A stretch of DNA of 64,000 nucleotides from Lentisphaerae bacterium GWF2_49_21 (GTDB lineage: Bacteria; Verrucomicrobiota; Lentisphaeria; Victivallales; GWF2-50-93). Positions 1 to 6,919 of the stretch are shown here, in pieces; within the stretch, counting starts at the first letter, position 1, and every line of letters starts with the position of its first letter. A model generated the notes under the pieces. That model did not search any database and had not been told where the DNA came from. It worked only from the letters and a program-made list of their open reading frames with translations. The stretch covers positions 1 to 64,000 of the forward strand of contig MHBH01000017.1 of NCBI GenBank assembly GCA_001804805.1, written 5' to 3'. The position numbers and the translations under genes are program-made.

Positions 1-1098
1 ACTGTTTACAGATATCGAACAACAAAACAAGGAAGCTGATAATTGCATCCAGTTGATTCTGTTATAGTTAAAGCCGGACACTAATGACTCCTCTTCAATC
101 TTATTACCATGTTCATCATACTTACAAGTATATTTGCTGATTAAAGCCCCGTCACTTTTACACCATGCATCTTCAATCTGATTGTCCCTATCATCATACT
201 TACAGGTATGTTTTTCGATTAAAGTCCCTCTTGCATCATACTGTGTATCTTCAATCTGATGCCCCCTGTTGTCATATTTATAAGCACATTTACCGCGTAA
301 AATCCCTCTCGCATCATACTGTGCTACCTCAGCTTTATAGCCCTTTTCATCATACATATAAATACATTTATCAATTAAAGTCCCTCTTGCATCATAGTAT
401 GAACTCTCAATTACATTTCCCTTGTCGTCATACTTAGGAATGGATTTACTGTATAAAGTCCCGCCTGAACCTTCATACTGCGCTTCCTCAACCTTAAAGC
501 CCTTTTCATCATACTTATAAATATATTTTCTGATTAAATCCCCGCCTCCATCATACTGTGCATTTTCAATCTGATTCCCATTGCTATCATACTTGTAAGC
601 AAATTTCGGTATTACAGCCCCATATGTTGCCCACGATGCTTCTTTAATCACATTTCCTCTGCTATCGTATTTGTAAATTATTTTGGTTATATTCTTATAT
701 GTATCAGTCCATGTCTCTTCAATCTGATTCCCATTGCTATCGTACTTATAGTCATACTTGCCTGCAAAAACATCCTTCGCTCTATAGACTGCTATTTCAA
801 TCAAATTGCCGTTCCCATCATACTTGTAAATAGACTTAATAAAATTATCGGTTAAAACCCCTTCTGCGTTATAATAAATTTCTTCAATCTTTTTGCCATT
901 TTCATCATATTTACAAATAGATTTCTTTGTTATTTCCTTAACATTCTCACCGTCTTTGTTCTTAACCTCATAATCAGTCTTGATCCATTCTTTGACTTTG
1001 CCCTTTATGCCATCTGTCTCCCATCCTGTCTTCTTGGGTGCGGAAAACAAATTGATAGCCAATAGGAATGAAAGGATGCAGGTTAATGGTTTTTTCAT
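1..1098 (-). CDS. Exported YD-repeat (RHS-like) protein, C-terminus cut off by window edge
   Basis: The reading frame opens at an ATG at 1098 and stays open to base 1, so at least 366 residues are present and the C-terminus lies outside the window. Residues 1-20 form a Sec signal peptide (MKKPLTCILSFLLAINLFSA), so the protein is exported. The rest is a run of about eleven imperfect 25-28-residue repeats of the form KYDxxGNxIExxxYDARGTL followed by IxKxxY. The YD-G spacing resembles RHS/YD repeats, which build beta-rich shells or surface filaments, but no toxin or RHS core motif is visible in this part. Repeats at about 190-480 are most alike, suggesting recent expansion. The function is unknown. 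The call of an exported repeat protein is secure; RHS relationship is an inference. Confidence 0.75.
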   Translation of the reverse strand, partial: MKKPLTCILSFLLAINLFSAPKKTGWETDGIKGKVKEWIKTDYEVKNKDGENVKEITKKSICKYDENGKKIEEIYYNAEGVLTDNFIKSIYKYDGNGNLIEIAVYRAKDVFAGKYDYKYDSNGNQIEETWTDTYKNITKIIYKYDSRGNVIKEASWATYGAVIPKFAYKYDSNGNQIENAQYDGGGDLIRKYIYKYDEKGFKVEEAQYEGSGGTLYSKSIPKYDDKGNVIESSYYDARGTLIDKCIYMYDEKGYKAEVAQYDARGILRGKCAYKYDNRGHQIEDTQYDARGTLIEKHTCKYDDRDNQIEDAWCKSDGALISKYTCKYDEHGNKIEEESLVSGFNYNRINWMQLSASLFCCSISVNS

Positions 1099-1173
1099 TT
1101 TATCCTCATCATGCAGAACGTCCAAGGCCTACCGAGCGGTACTCCGGTTCGGTGAGGCCGTATAGTTACATGC

Positions 1174-1701
1174 TTATTTATTTATATTAATATTTCTTGC
1201 TTTAATTAACCATGACGCTGCGCCAAATGTCTCACTTCCAGCTTTCATTTTGTTTAAAGCGGATTCTGCTTTTTTGGCAACTGTATCATCAAAGTGCCCC
1301 GGAACTGGGGTGTTGTCTTTTAGAAGCTCTTTTAACTTTCCATAGAATCTTTTGTCGCCAAGCTCACCAACTACCAATGCAGCAAAAGAACGTTTTAAAG
1401 GATCCTCTGAATTTATCATCTTGTTTAAGTATTCATAAGGGTCTTCATTTAATTCAGCTAATGTAAGAGCTGTGTAAAATTGTCTGTCTCCGTCATGATG
1501 TGAACCCAATCCATATTGAATATCAATAATTTCCTCAACATCGACTTTTCCGTCTTTAGTAACTTCAGACCATACTCTTTCAGCATCTTGACCAAAGACA
1601 AGTTGATTCTTCCATGTCTCAGGCATTTTAGATTCCTGCACGGACTGACATGAGGAAAGCATTATTAAGGCAAATGCATATGATATAATTTTTATTTTCA
1701 T
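1174..1701 (-). CDS. Small lipoprotein with HEAT-like helical repeat
   Basis: This 175-residue protein starts with a lipoprotein signal peptide (basic MKIKIIS, hydrophobic stretch, lipobox LSSC with Cys18), so it should be acylated and anchored in the envelope. The mature part is acidic and helical. A segment around residues 95-125 (EDPLKRSFAALVVGELGDKR) reads like one HEAT/armadillo-type unit, in which short helices pack as a binding surface. No catalytic motif is seen. It lies 75 bases downstream of the YD-repeat gene start on the same strand, so the two could be co-transcribed with this gene first. The ribosome binding site is weak. Function not recognised. Confidence 0.65.
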   Translation of the reverse strand: MKIKIISYAFALIMLSSCQSVQESKMPETWKNQLVFGQDAERVWSEVTKDGKVDVEEIIDIQYGLGSHHDGDRQFYTALTLAELNEDPYEYLNKMINSEDPLKRSFAALVVGELGDKRFYGKLKELLKDNTPVPGHFDDTVAKKAESALNKMKAGSETFGAASWLIKARNININK

Positions 1702-1708
1702 GTAACTG

Positions 1709-1899
1709 TTATTATACGTATGTACGTTTTTCCGGGAAACTAGTTATCAAATTCAAAAAAATCACAGAAAACCTGCGATAAATCTATCAAAACTGCGCTA
1801 TTTAATACAAAATTGGGTAACAGAAGACAGTAAATGTACGCTTTTACAGGTTATTATCCTTGTTATGCCTATGTATGTTTTATCCGGGATTCCAGTTAT
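1709..1899. repeat. Pair of imperfect 37-base direct repeats in an intergenic gap
   Basis: Two copies of a sequence with consensus TATGTAyGTTTTwTCCGGGA followed by wwCyAGTTAT lie at about 1712-1747 and 1863-1899, 150 bases apart in the same orientation. They sit upstream of the lipoprotein gene on the minus strand and upstream of the small membrane protein gene on the plus strand. They may be operators of a shared regulator or relics of a dispersed repeat. Nothing else is recognisable in this 295-base gap. Confidence 0.4.
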
Positions 1900-1996
1900 A
1901 ATATAAGCGCTAAAACAGGAAAGCCAAGATAAGATGGGCACTTGTTGCGGGAAGACGCCCTGTTGTAATCGTTCTTTCTGAATGCTTTATTAGGAA

Positions 1997-2200
1997 ATGG
2001 ATGCAACAACATTATTAGTATGGATGGTGGCCGGAGCGTTTGGCGCGGGATATTTCGTCTACGGCAAGAAACAGCAGAAGGGGATTCCACTTGTTGCAGG
2101 AATACTTCTGTGCGTAATTCCGTATTTCATAGAAAATATCTGGCTCCTGATCTCAATCTGCGTGGTCCTGATAATCTCGCCGTTCATAATCAAGATTTGA
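1997..2200 (+). CDS. Small two-helix membrane protein
   Basis: A 67-residue protein with two hydrophobic helices (about residues 5-22 and 30-64, the second long and probably broken near the PYFIEN segment) separated by a basic loop, YGKKQQKG. Small proteins of this pattern (a helix, a GYFVYGKKQ-like loop, further hydrophobic helix) are widespread in bacteria and are often labelled hypothetical or amino acid transport protein without experimental support. The start ATG is directly preceded by AGGAA. It stands alone between a repeat-rich region and the RNB nuclease gene, which is on the other strand. Function unknown. Confidence 0.65.
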   Translation: MDATTLLVWMVAGAFGAGYFVYGKKQQKGIPLVAGILLCVIPYFIENIWLLISICVVLIISPFIIKI

Positions 2201-2235
2201 TATGTGCTATGTCTTTCGCAGCTTTCATTTAAGCT

Positions 2236-2394
2236 GAGGCAATTTCAAAATTGCCTCTGTTGAGCTGATTGCTTTCGTTGGAGTACAAGCTTCAGCTTGC
2301 GTAAACTGTTGAATACTAAGACAAACTAAAGTTTGGACTCCAACGGGCATATTTCCGCGACAACCGTTTTATTGTATTTTTGAAATCAGCTCAA
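2236..2394. repeat. MITE-like inverted-repeat element, family A, with adjacent perfect hairpin
   Basis: An element with terminal inverted repeats TTGAGCTGATT (2260-2270) and AATCAGCTCAA (2384-2394) encloses a second, inner inverted repeat: GTTGGAGTACAAGCTTCAGC from 2277 against its near-complement ending at 2344 (CTAAAGTTTGGACTCCAAC). Just outside it, 2236-2257 is a perfect 10-base stem (GAGGCAATTT / AAATTGCCTC). Related copies occur at 8666-8830 and, in permuted order, at 50243-50307. No open reading frame is inside, so mobilisation would need a transposase in trans. Confidence 0.7.
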
Positions 2395-2398
2395 GCTT

Positions 2399-2534
2399 GT
2401 AGTTAAGCCATTTTTGACTGTTCTTGAAAACTTGAAGAACACGCAAGAATGCGTTAACTACAAACGAATGCAATCTCGAGAGAAAAATCCCGTATCCGCT
2501 CGTAGTCAATGCCGCAAGGCATGTTCTTGGAACT
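2399..2534. repeat. Family C inverted-repeat fragments next to the RNB gene stop
   Basis: 2399-2461 is a short palindromic element: GTAGTTAAGCCATTTTTG, then GTTCTT, matched by AAGAAC and a complementary end TTAACTAC. It is followed at about 2500-2534 by another half-copy starting GTAGTCAATGCCGCAAGGCA and running to ATGTTCTTGG. Both halves match the ends of the longer elements at 49984-50224 and 50973-51159. The second half stops about a dozen bases short of the stop codon of the exoribonuclease gene. Together with the family A copy, these repeats fill the 345-base gap from 2201 to 2545. Confidence 0.65.
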
Positions 2535-2545
2535 TGGATTTTACT

Positions 2546-4018
2546 TCAAGAGCATCTTTTGAAGTCGATGAATCCGCGTTCGACATTGGTATAAGTCAGC
2601 TGGATCCGGATCCTCTGTCCGACATCGACACCCTGAAAACCGCTGGCAAGTCTTCCTTCAACCGCCGGATGCAGGATCCGCACCCATGTTCCCTTGTCCG
2701 AGGCGCCGGTGACGATTGCATCAAAACGTTCGCCGATCCTGTTTTCAAGAAGCATCGCCACTGCGGACTTCGCAACTTGGCGTTCGACCTTCTTTGCCGC
2801 GTTTTCCTTGTCTGTACAGCGCTTTGCGAGGAAATCAAGTTCTTCATTGGAGTAGGGCAGGGAACTGCCAGAAAGTACGGATTTCAGAAGTCGGTGCGTG
2901 ATGATGTCTGGATAACGGCGGTTCGGAGCCGTGGTATGCGTGTAGTCTTTCACTGCCAGTGCGAAATGACCTTCGGCGGCAGTGCCGGGTATCTCGACGA
3001 CATATTCCCCGGGACCAAGAAGTTTTATGATGGTCAGTGACAAGTCTGGAAACCTGAGCGGATCTGCGGATTTCGCGGAAATTAGAAAATTTTCCAACGC
3101 TTTTGAGTCAGGTTCCGACGGCAGACGGCAACCTTTTTCAGAAGCGAGTTCAACAATACGTTCCCAGCGTTTCGGCGTGCGGACGACGCGCCGTATGGAT
3201 GGGAGTTTTCTTGAGGCAAGAAATCTTGCAGAGCATCCGTTTGCTGCAATCATGAAGTCTTCAATCAGCTCTTTTGCCCTGTTCCTTTTCTCCGCCTCCA
3301 TGTCATTGAACTTTCCATTTTCATATCGTGGACGTATCTCTCCTGTCTCGAGATCGAGGGCGCCAAGCTCCTGCCGGAGCGATTTCATTTTCTGTGCGGC
3401 GCTGTCCTGGAGCCTGATATTCTCCTCGAGCCCCTTTACGTCTCCGATCTTCGCAGGCATCGGACCTGTTCCCTCCAGCCATAGGGCGACGCTGTTGTAT
3501 GCGAGTTTCGCATGGTTCCGCACAAAGGCCCTGTAGATTTCCGAACTTCTGAGACTGCCATTTTCTGAGAGCGACATCTCGATGACAACTGAAACCCGGT
3601 CGGAATCGGGATTGAGTGAGGTCAGATCAGTTGAAAGCTTTTCAGGGAGCATCGGAAAGATTTCAGCGACAGAATAGATCGAAGTTGTATTATGCTGGGC
3701 GTGGAGGTCTAGAGCCGACTGCTTTTTCACCAGAGCATCGACATCTGCGATGGCGACAAAGATCTTTATGCCTCCGTCTGATATCTTTTCTGCATATGTG
3801 AGCTGATCAAGATCGCGCGAGGAGTCGTTGTCGATTGAAGACCATGGCAGAACCCGCATGTCCCGCAGTGAATTTCCGGTGTTGGTCGCCGGACCGCTAA
3901 TTCTGCCTGTCTCAGCAATTACCTGCTGGGGGAAATCCGGGAGAAGTCCGCGTTCAAGCATGACCCGGTGTGCGATTTCCTGAAGCACTGTCTTTTGCCT
4001 GTCAACTATCTCTGGCAT
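2546..4018 (-). CDS. RNB-domain exoribonuclease (RNase II/R family)
   Basis: A 490-residue protein dominated by an RNB catalytic domain. Residues about 55-75 read PWSSIDNDSSRDLDQ, matching the conserved aspartate cluster that binds the two magnesium ions in RNase II/RNase R; a second conserved block, HTTAPNRRYPDIITHRLL, sits near residue 360. The C-terminal 70 residues (FDAIVTGASDKGTWVRI onwards) look like an S1-type RNA-binding fold. The protein lacks the N-terminal cold-shock domains of full RNase R and is shorter than RNase II (about 640), so it belongs to a compact RNB subgroup. It should degrade RNA 3' to 5' in the cytoplasm. The start has AGGA seven bases upstream. It is monocistronic, with repeats on both sides. 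Confidence 0.85.
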   Translation of the reverse strand: MPEIVDRQKTVLQEIAHRVMLERGLLPDFPQQVIAETGRISGPATNTGNSLRDMRVLPWSSIDNDSSRDLDQLTYAEKISDGGIKIFVAIADVDALVKKQSALDLHAQHNTTSIYSVAEIFPMLPEKLSTDLTSLNPDSDRVSVVIEMSLSENGSLRSSEIYRAFVRNHAKLAYNSVALWLEGTGPMPAKIGDVKGLEENIRLQDSAAQKMKSLRQELGALDLETGEIRPRYENGKFNDMEAEKRNRAKELIEDFMIAANGCSARFLASRKLPSIRRVVRTPKRWERIVELASEKGCRLPSEPDSKALENFLISAKSADPLRFPDLSLTIIKLLGPGEYVVEIPGTAAEGHFALAVKDYTHTTAPNRRYPDIITHRLLKSVLSGSSLPYSNEELDFLAKRCTDKENAAKKVERQVAKSAVAMLLENRIGERFDAIVTGASDKGTWVRILHPAVEGRLASGFQGVDVGQRIRIQLTYTNVERGFIDFKRCS

Positions 4019-4112
4019 GGTTTATCCTGAATTAAATGTTTATATGTGATTACAATACTTTCAGGATATGCTAAAGACAAGATTGACAAGGATTGGATTT
4101 CTACATTGATGA

Positions 4113-4168
4113 GGTAGGGATGGCTCTCCGCAGCCGTCCGCGGCGCGTTGCGGAGAACGCGCCCTACC
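4113..4168. repeat. Palindromic intergenic repeat (GGTAGGG ... CCCTACC)
   Basis: An imperfect inverted repeat: GGTAGGG at 4113-4119 pairs with CCCTACC at 4162-4168, and CTCCGCA pairs with TGCGGAG inside. The GTAGGG/CCCTAC ends resemble the core of family C elements (AAAGTAGGGACGGGC). Together with the next repeat it occupies most of the 363-base gap 4019-4381. Confidence 0.55.
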
Positions 4169-4226
4169 TTCAGATTCAATTAGCCAATCCTATTTCAAAA
4201 TTAACTAGACGGTGCTCGAAAAGAGG

Positions 4227-4295
4227 GTAACGCAGACATTCTTGTCTGCGACTGAAAATCAAATTTGAACACACAGACAAGAATGTCTATGTTAC
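4227..4295. repeat. Inverted repeat family D (GTAACGCAGACATTCTTGTC)
   Basis: The left arm 4227-4250 (GTAACGCAGACATTCTTGTC, then TGCG) is matched by the complementary right arm 4272-4295 (CACAGACAAGAATGTC, then TATGTTAC) with about three mismatches. Each arm is itself nearly palindromic. A related short palindrome, ACACAGGCAGGATGCCTGTG followed by TTAC, occurs at 12109-12131, pointing to a dispersed REP-like family. Confidence 0.6.
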
Positions 4296-4334
4296 TTTTT
4301 AAACAAATTACATTTTTGAATCATCCAATAACAA

Positions 4335-4358
4335 AAGGCCGGGATTGCACCCGGCCTT
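4335..4358 (-). terminator. Rho-independent terminator for the repeat-protein gene
   Basis: A perfect 9-base stem (AAGGCCGGG, loop of six, CCCGGCCTT) lies 24 bases beyond the stop codon of the upstream minus-strand gene. On that strand it is followed by TTTTGTTATT, giving a short U-tract. It is a good intrinsic terminator for the 4382-5614 gene. Confidence 0.8.
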
Positions 4359-4381
4359 CTTTGATAATTCAGAGATTGTTT

Positions 4382-5614
4382 TCAACGTGCCTTGCGGGCT
4401 CCGGCCCCTGCCGCTGCTCCGCCAGTCTTCTTTGCCGGCTTCGATTTAAAGCCATTTCCCAGGATGTCCATGTCGCCATTGTATTTCGGTGTTCCGCGCT
4501 TGCCACTGACCGTGGTGTCGCGGTTGACAGTATTCCCATCGCGGGTTGCGGTGGTAGTACGATCACGTTCGGCTCCGCTCTTCCATTTCGTGTCGACATC
4601 GGTCGTGCGGGTGCTGCCTTCCTTGGTGCTTGTCCCCTCTTTTGTCCGGACAACTTCACCACTGGAGTTTGTGGTTTCTGAATGTCCTGTGAAGGTTGTG
4701 CCGTCCTTGGTCAGAGTACCGTTCGTGTCAAAGGTCTTTCCGCCGGAACCGGTGGTCGTGCCATTCTTGGTCCAGGTATTTCCATCCTTGGTGACGGTGC
4801 CTTCGCTGGTGATGGTCTTCCCGTCCTTTGTCGTGACGGTCTTGTCGTATTCCAGAGTGTTGCCCTCCTTGGTGTAGGTGGCGTCGATGTCCCGGCTGTT
4901 GCCTGTCTTGGTATTTGTGACAGTTGCATCACGTGTCACTGTGCTGCCATCTTTCGTCAAAGTTCCCTCGCGAGTCTTGACGACCTCTCCATCGGAATTT
5001 TTGACTTCTCCCTCATGCGTTACGGTATTTCCGGTTCTTGTGGTCGTACCATCATTTGTCCAGGTCTTTCCGCCTGGGCCTGTAGTTGTTCCGCTGTTCT
5101 CCCAAAGACCTGTTCCGGTTTTTGTGACAGTTCCTTCATGGGTGGCGCTTTTGCTTCCGTCGGCGTTAGAGACCGTAGTTGTTGTGTTCACAGCCTGTGC
5201 CGATGTGGTCGCAGTCGTTGTTGTATTGGCAGTGCCTGTTATTCCCGTTGAGTTCTGGATATTGCTATCTTCGATCTTTTCGGCGACATCTTCCGGAGAT
5301 AGGTTTTCAATCCTTTCCCTTGTGCCGGGACATTTCTCATCAATCCTGTCCTTGACCTTGTCAGGCAGGGCGGCATAAGTTGATTTTATCTGCTTGAGGA
5401 GTTCTTCAGCCTTTGCGGAATCCTTGTTTATGACTGCCTCCCTGAACTGCTGGCCAAGCTGGCGGATCTGCTGGACCTGCTGTTTGATCTCCTGTATCCT
5501 TTCCTGGAGAGCCTGCGCTCCCCGGTTTCCCTGCTGCTGGGCCTGTGCGAATATCGCAACCGGCATGATCAGGGTTGTAATTACAGTTGCCGTTATGATC
5601 CATTTCCTCTTCAT
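4382..5614 (-). CDS. Exported Thr/Gly-rich repeat protein with N-terminal coiled coil
   Basis: A 410-residue exported protein. A signal peptide (MKRKWIITATVITTLIMPVA, cleaved near IFAQA) leads into a Gln-rich helix of about 75 residues likely to form a coiled coil. From about residue 130 the sequence is almost entirely Thr, Gly, Ser, Asn, Asp and Lys in short repeats of about 20 residues, with cores such as EGTVTKDGNTWTKNG and TTKDGKTITSEGTVTKDG. This predicts a stacked beta-strand, surface-exposed or fibrous region. The start is chosen at the second in-frame ATG because AGGAGGTG sits five bases before it and overlaps the first ATG at 5629. It lies downstream of a smaller helical protein on the same strand and ends at a clear terminator. 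Function unknown; a structural or matrix role is an inference. Confidence 0.75.
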   Translation of the reverse strand: MKRKWIITATVITTLIMPVAIFAQAQQQGNRGAQALQERIQEIKQQVQQIRQLGQQFREAVINKDSAKAEELLKQIKSTYAALPDKVKDRIDEKCPGTRERIENLSPEDVAEKIEDSNIQNSTGITGTANTTTTATTSAQAVNTTTTVSNADGSKSATHEGTVTKTGTGLWENSGTTTGPGGKTWTNDGTTTRTGNTVTHEGEVKNSDGEVVKTREGTLTKDGSTVTRDATVTNTKTGNSRDIDATYTKEGNTLEYDKTVTTKDGKTITSEGTVTKDGNTWTKNGTTTGSGGKTFDTNGTLTKDGTTFTGHSETTNSSGEVVRTKEGTSTKEGSTRTTDVDTKWKSGAERDRTTTATRDGNTVNRDTTVSGKRGTPKYNGDMDILGNGFKSKPAKKTGGAAAGAGARKAR

Positions 5615-5659
5615 GCTGCACCTCCTCATTAAAAATCACCCGTAATATATCACAATATC

Positions 5660-6082
5660 CTATAAATTTTGAGAGGCGTCACCGGTATTGCCTGCTTTTT
5701 TGCCAGCACGCTGTTCCTTGATTTTCTCCTTGACCTTCTCGGGGATGGCGTTCTTGAGGGCTTCCCTCGCGGCTTTTACCTTCTCATGGGCTGCCTTGAA
5801 AGCCTCCTTGTCCTTGGCATTCTTCAAGTTCTTGAGGGCATCCTCAAGTCCCTGGATGGCATTGACAATGTCGGTCTTGCCGGCGCTGGTCGCCTTAGCC
5901 TTGTGCTCGTCGAGTTTTTTGATGCGTTCATCGATCTTTGCTGCGATCTGTTCCGGGGAAGGGCGCTTTCCTTCGCATTTTGCCGCATTCTTTCCAGTTT
6001 CAGTTTCACCAGTGGTTTCAGCTGATGCCGGGGTGATGTAGGCCAGCATGCAGACTCCGATCAGTGCGATTAGCTTTTTCAT
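5660..6082 (-). CDS. Small exported helical (coiled-coil) protein
   Basis: A 140-residue protein with a clear signal peptide (MKKLIALIGVCMLAYITPASA) and a charged, Lys/Glu/Ala-rich mature part predicted to be fully helical (for example LEDALKNLKNAKDKEAFKAA). It shares short motifs with the N-terminal helical segment of the next gene: SPEQIAAKIDERI here and SPEDVAEKIED there, and IPEKVKEKI here and LPDKVKDRI there. The two therefore look like distant paralogues or partners. The gap between them is 45 bases, so co-transcription is likely, and the start has AGAGGAG upstream. The pair is divergent from an ECF sigma factor, which is a possible regulator. Periplasmic location is predicted; function not recognised. 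Confidence 0.75.
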   Translation of the reverse strand: MKKLIALIGVCMLAYITPASAETTGETETGKNAAKCEGKRPSPEQIAAKIDERIKKLDEHKAKATSAGKTDIVNAIQGLEDALKNLKNAKDKEAFKAAHEKVKAAREALKNAIPEKVKEKIKEQRAGKKAGNTGDASQNL

Positions 6083-6221
6083 TTCCGTTCTCCTCTTTTT
6101 GTTATTTTATTGCTTCCCTTATCTCTCTTCCTGTCCAGTACTACACGGCTGGAGGCTTGAATCTTTCACATAAAGATAAGATTTATGAAAAAATCTTTTA
6201 TAATGCCCACTTTGATATATA

Positions 6222-6243
6222 TTTTCCCTGTTAACAGGGAAAA
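6222..6243. promoter_or_regulatory. Perfect 22-base palindrome abutting the ECF sigma start codon
   Basis: A perfect palindrome with core TTCCCTGTTAACAGGGAA, extended by two T and two A at the ends, stops exactly one base before the ATG of the sigma factor gene. It contains the only Shine-Dalgarno-like sequence (AGGGA). It could be a repressor operator or an RNA hairpin that hides the ribosome binding site. It also lies between the divergent exported-protein genes and the sigma gene. Confidence 0.6.
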
Positions 6244-6858
6244 ATGTCAATGGAAGAAAAATCGACATACAAGACTCGGGTGACGCTTCTCCAGAAGCTC
6301 AAGGACAGCCATGACGATGCCGCCTGGGCCGACTTCGCCTATTACTACAGGAACTACATCTACAATATCGCACGCAGGATGAACCTCGGGCACGACGACG
6401 CCAACGAGATCGTCCAGCTTGTCATCCTCAAGTCCTGGAACAAGCTCAAGGAATTCAATTATGATTCCGAGAAAGGCCGTTTCAGGGGCTGGCTCTGCAG
6501 GGTCGCCGGAAATGAGATCCGGAATTATTTCCGCGACCAGAAGAAACGCTACGTTTCAATCGAGGAGTTCAAGACCGAAGACGGACGCGACACCCTTGAG
6601 CAGTTCACTGATCCAGAGATCGAGAAGATCGCGGAGCAGGAGTGGGAGGAATATGTCCCGAAGCTCGCGTGGAAGAACATCAGCGAAAGCTTCGAGCAGA
6701 ACGCCAGGCAGACCTATGAACTTTTCCTGGGCGGGAAGACTCCTGAGGAGATTGCAGAAAAACTCGGTATCTCAAAGAATACCGTCTATGTCCATAAGAA
6801 CCGCATCAGGGAGAAGCTGCTTCCCGAAATCAAACGCCTGAAAGTTGAACTGGGATGA
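6244..6858 (+). CDS. ECF-type RNA polymerase sigma factor
   Basis: A 204-residue sigma-70 family protein with only regions 2 and 4. Region 2 (about residues 25-95) includes DDANEIVQLVILKSWNKL and the core-binding GRFRGWLCRVAGNEIRNYFR stretch. Region 4 (about 145-200) carries the helix-turn-helix KTPEEIAEKLGISKNTVYVH. The style, especially TRVTLLQKLKD and the YYYRNYIYNIARRM segment, is typical of sigma factors from planctomycete, verrucomicrobial and lentisphaeral genomes. No anti-sigma factor is adjacent; the two exported proteins are divergent and a transporter is downstream. Either ATG 6244 or ATG 6250 could be the start; AGGGA is three or nine bases away. A perfect palindrome at the start suggests autoregulation or translational control. 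Confidence 0.9.
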   Translation: MSMEEKSTYKTRVTLLQKLKDSHDDAAWADFAYYYRNYIYNIARRMNLGHDDANEIVQLVILKSWNKLKEFNYDSEKGRFRGWLCRVAGNEIRNYFRDQKKRYVSIEEFKTEDGRDTLEQFTDPEIEKIAEQEWEEYVPKLAWKNISESFEQNARQTYELFLGGKTPEEIAEKLGISKNTVYVHKNRIREKLLPEIKRLKVELG

Positions 6859-6919
6859 ATTTTCCGCGGCTGCGCAAAATTCATGACAATATGAGGGGAA
6901 ATTTCAGAATAGGACACGC

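Noticed and set aside
2414-3040. A 208-codon plus-strand frame after the family A repeat
   Set aside because: It begins in repeat sequence and runs antisense through the RNB nuclease gene, so it is a shadow frame.
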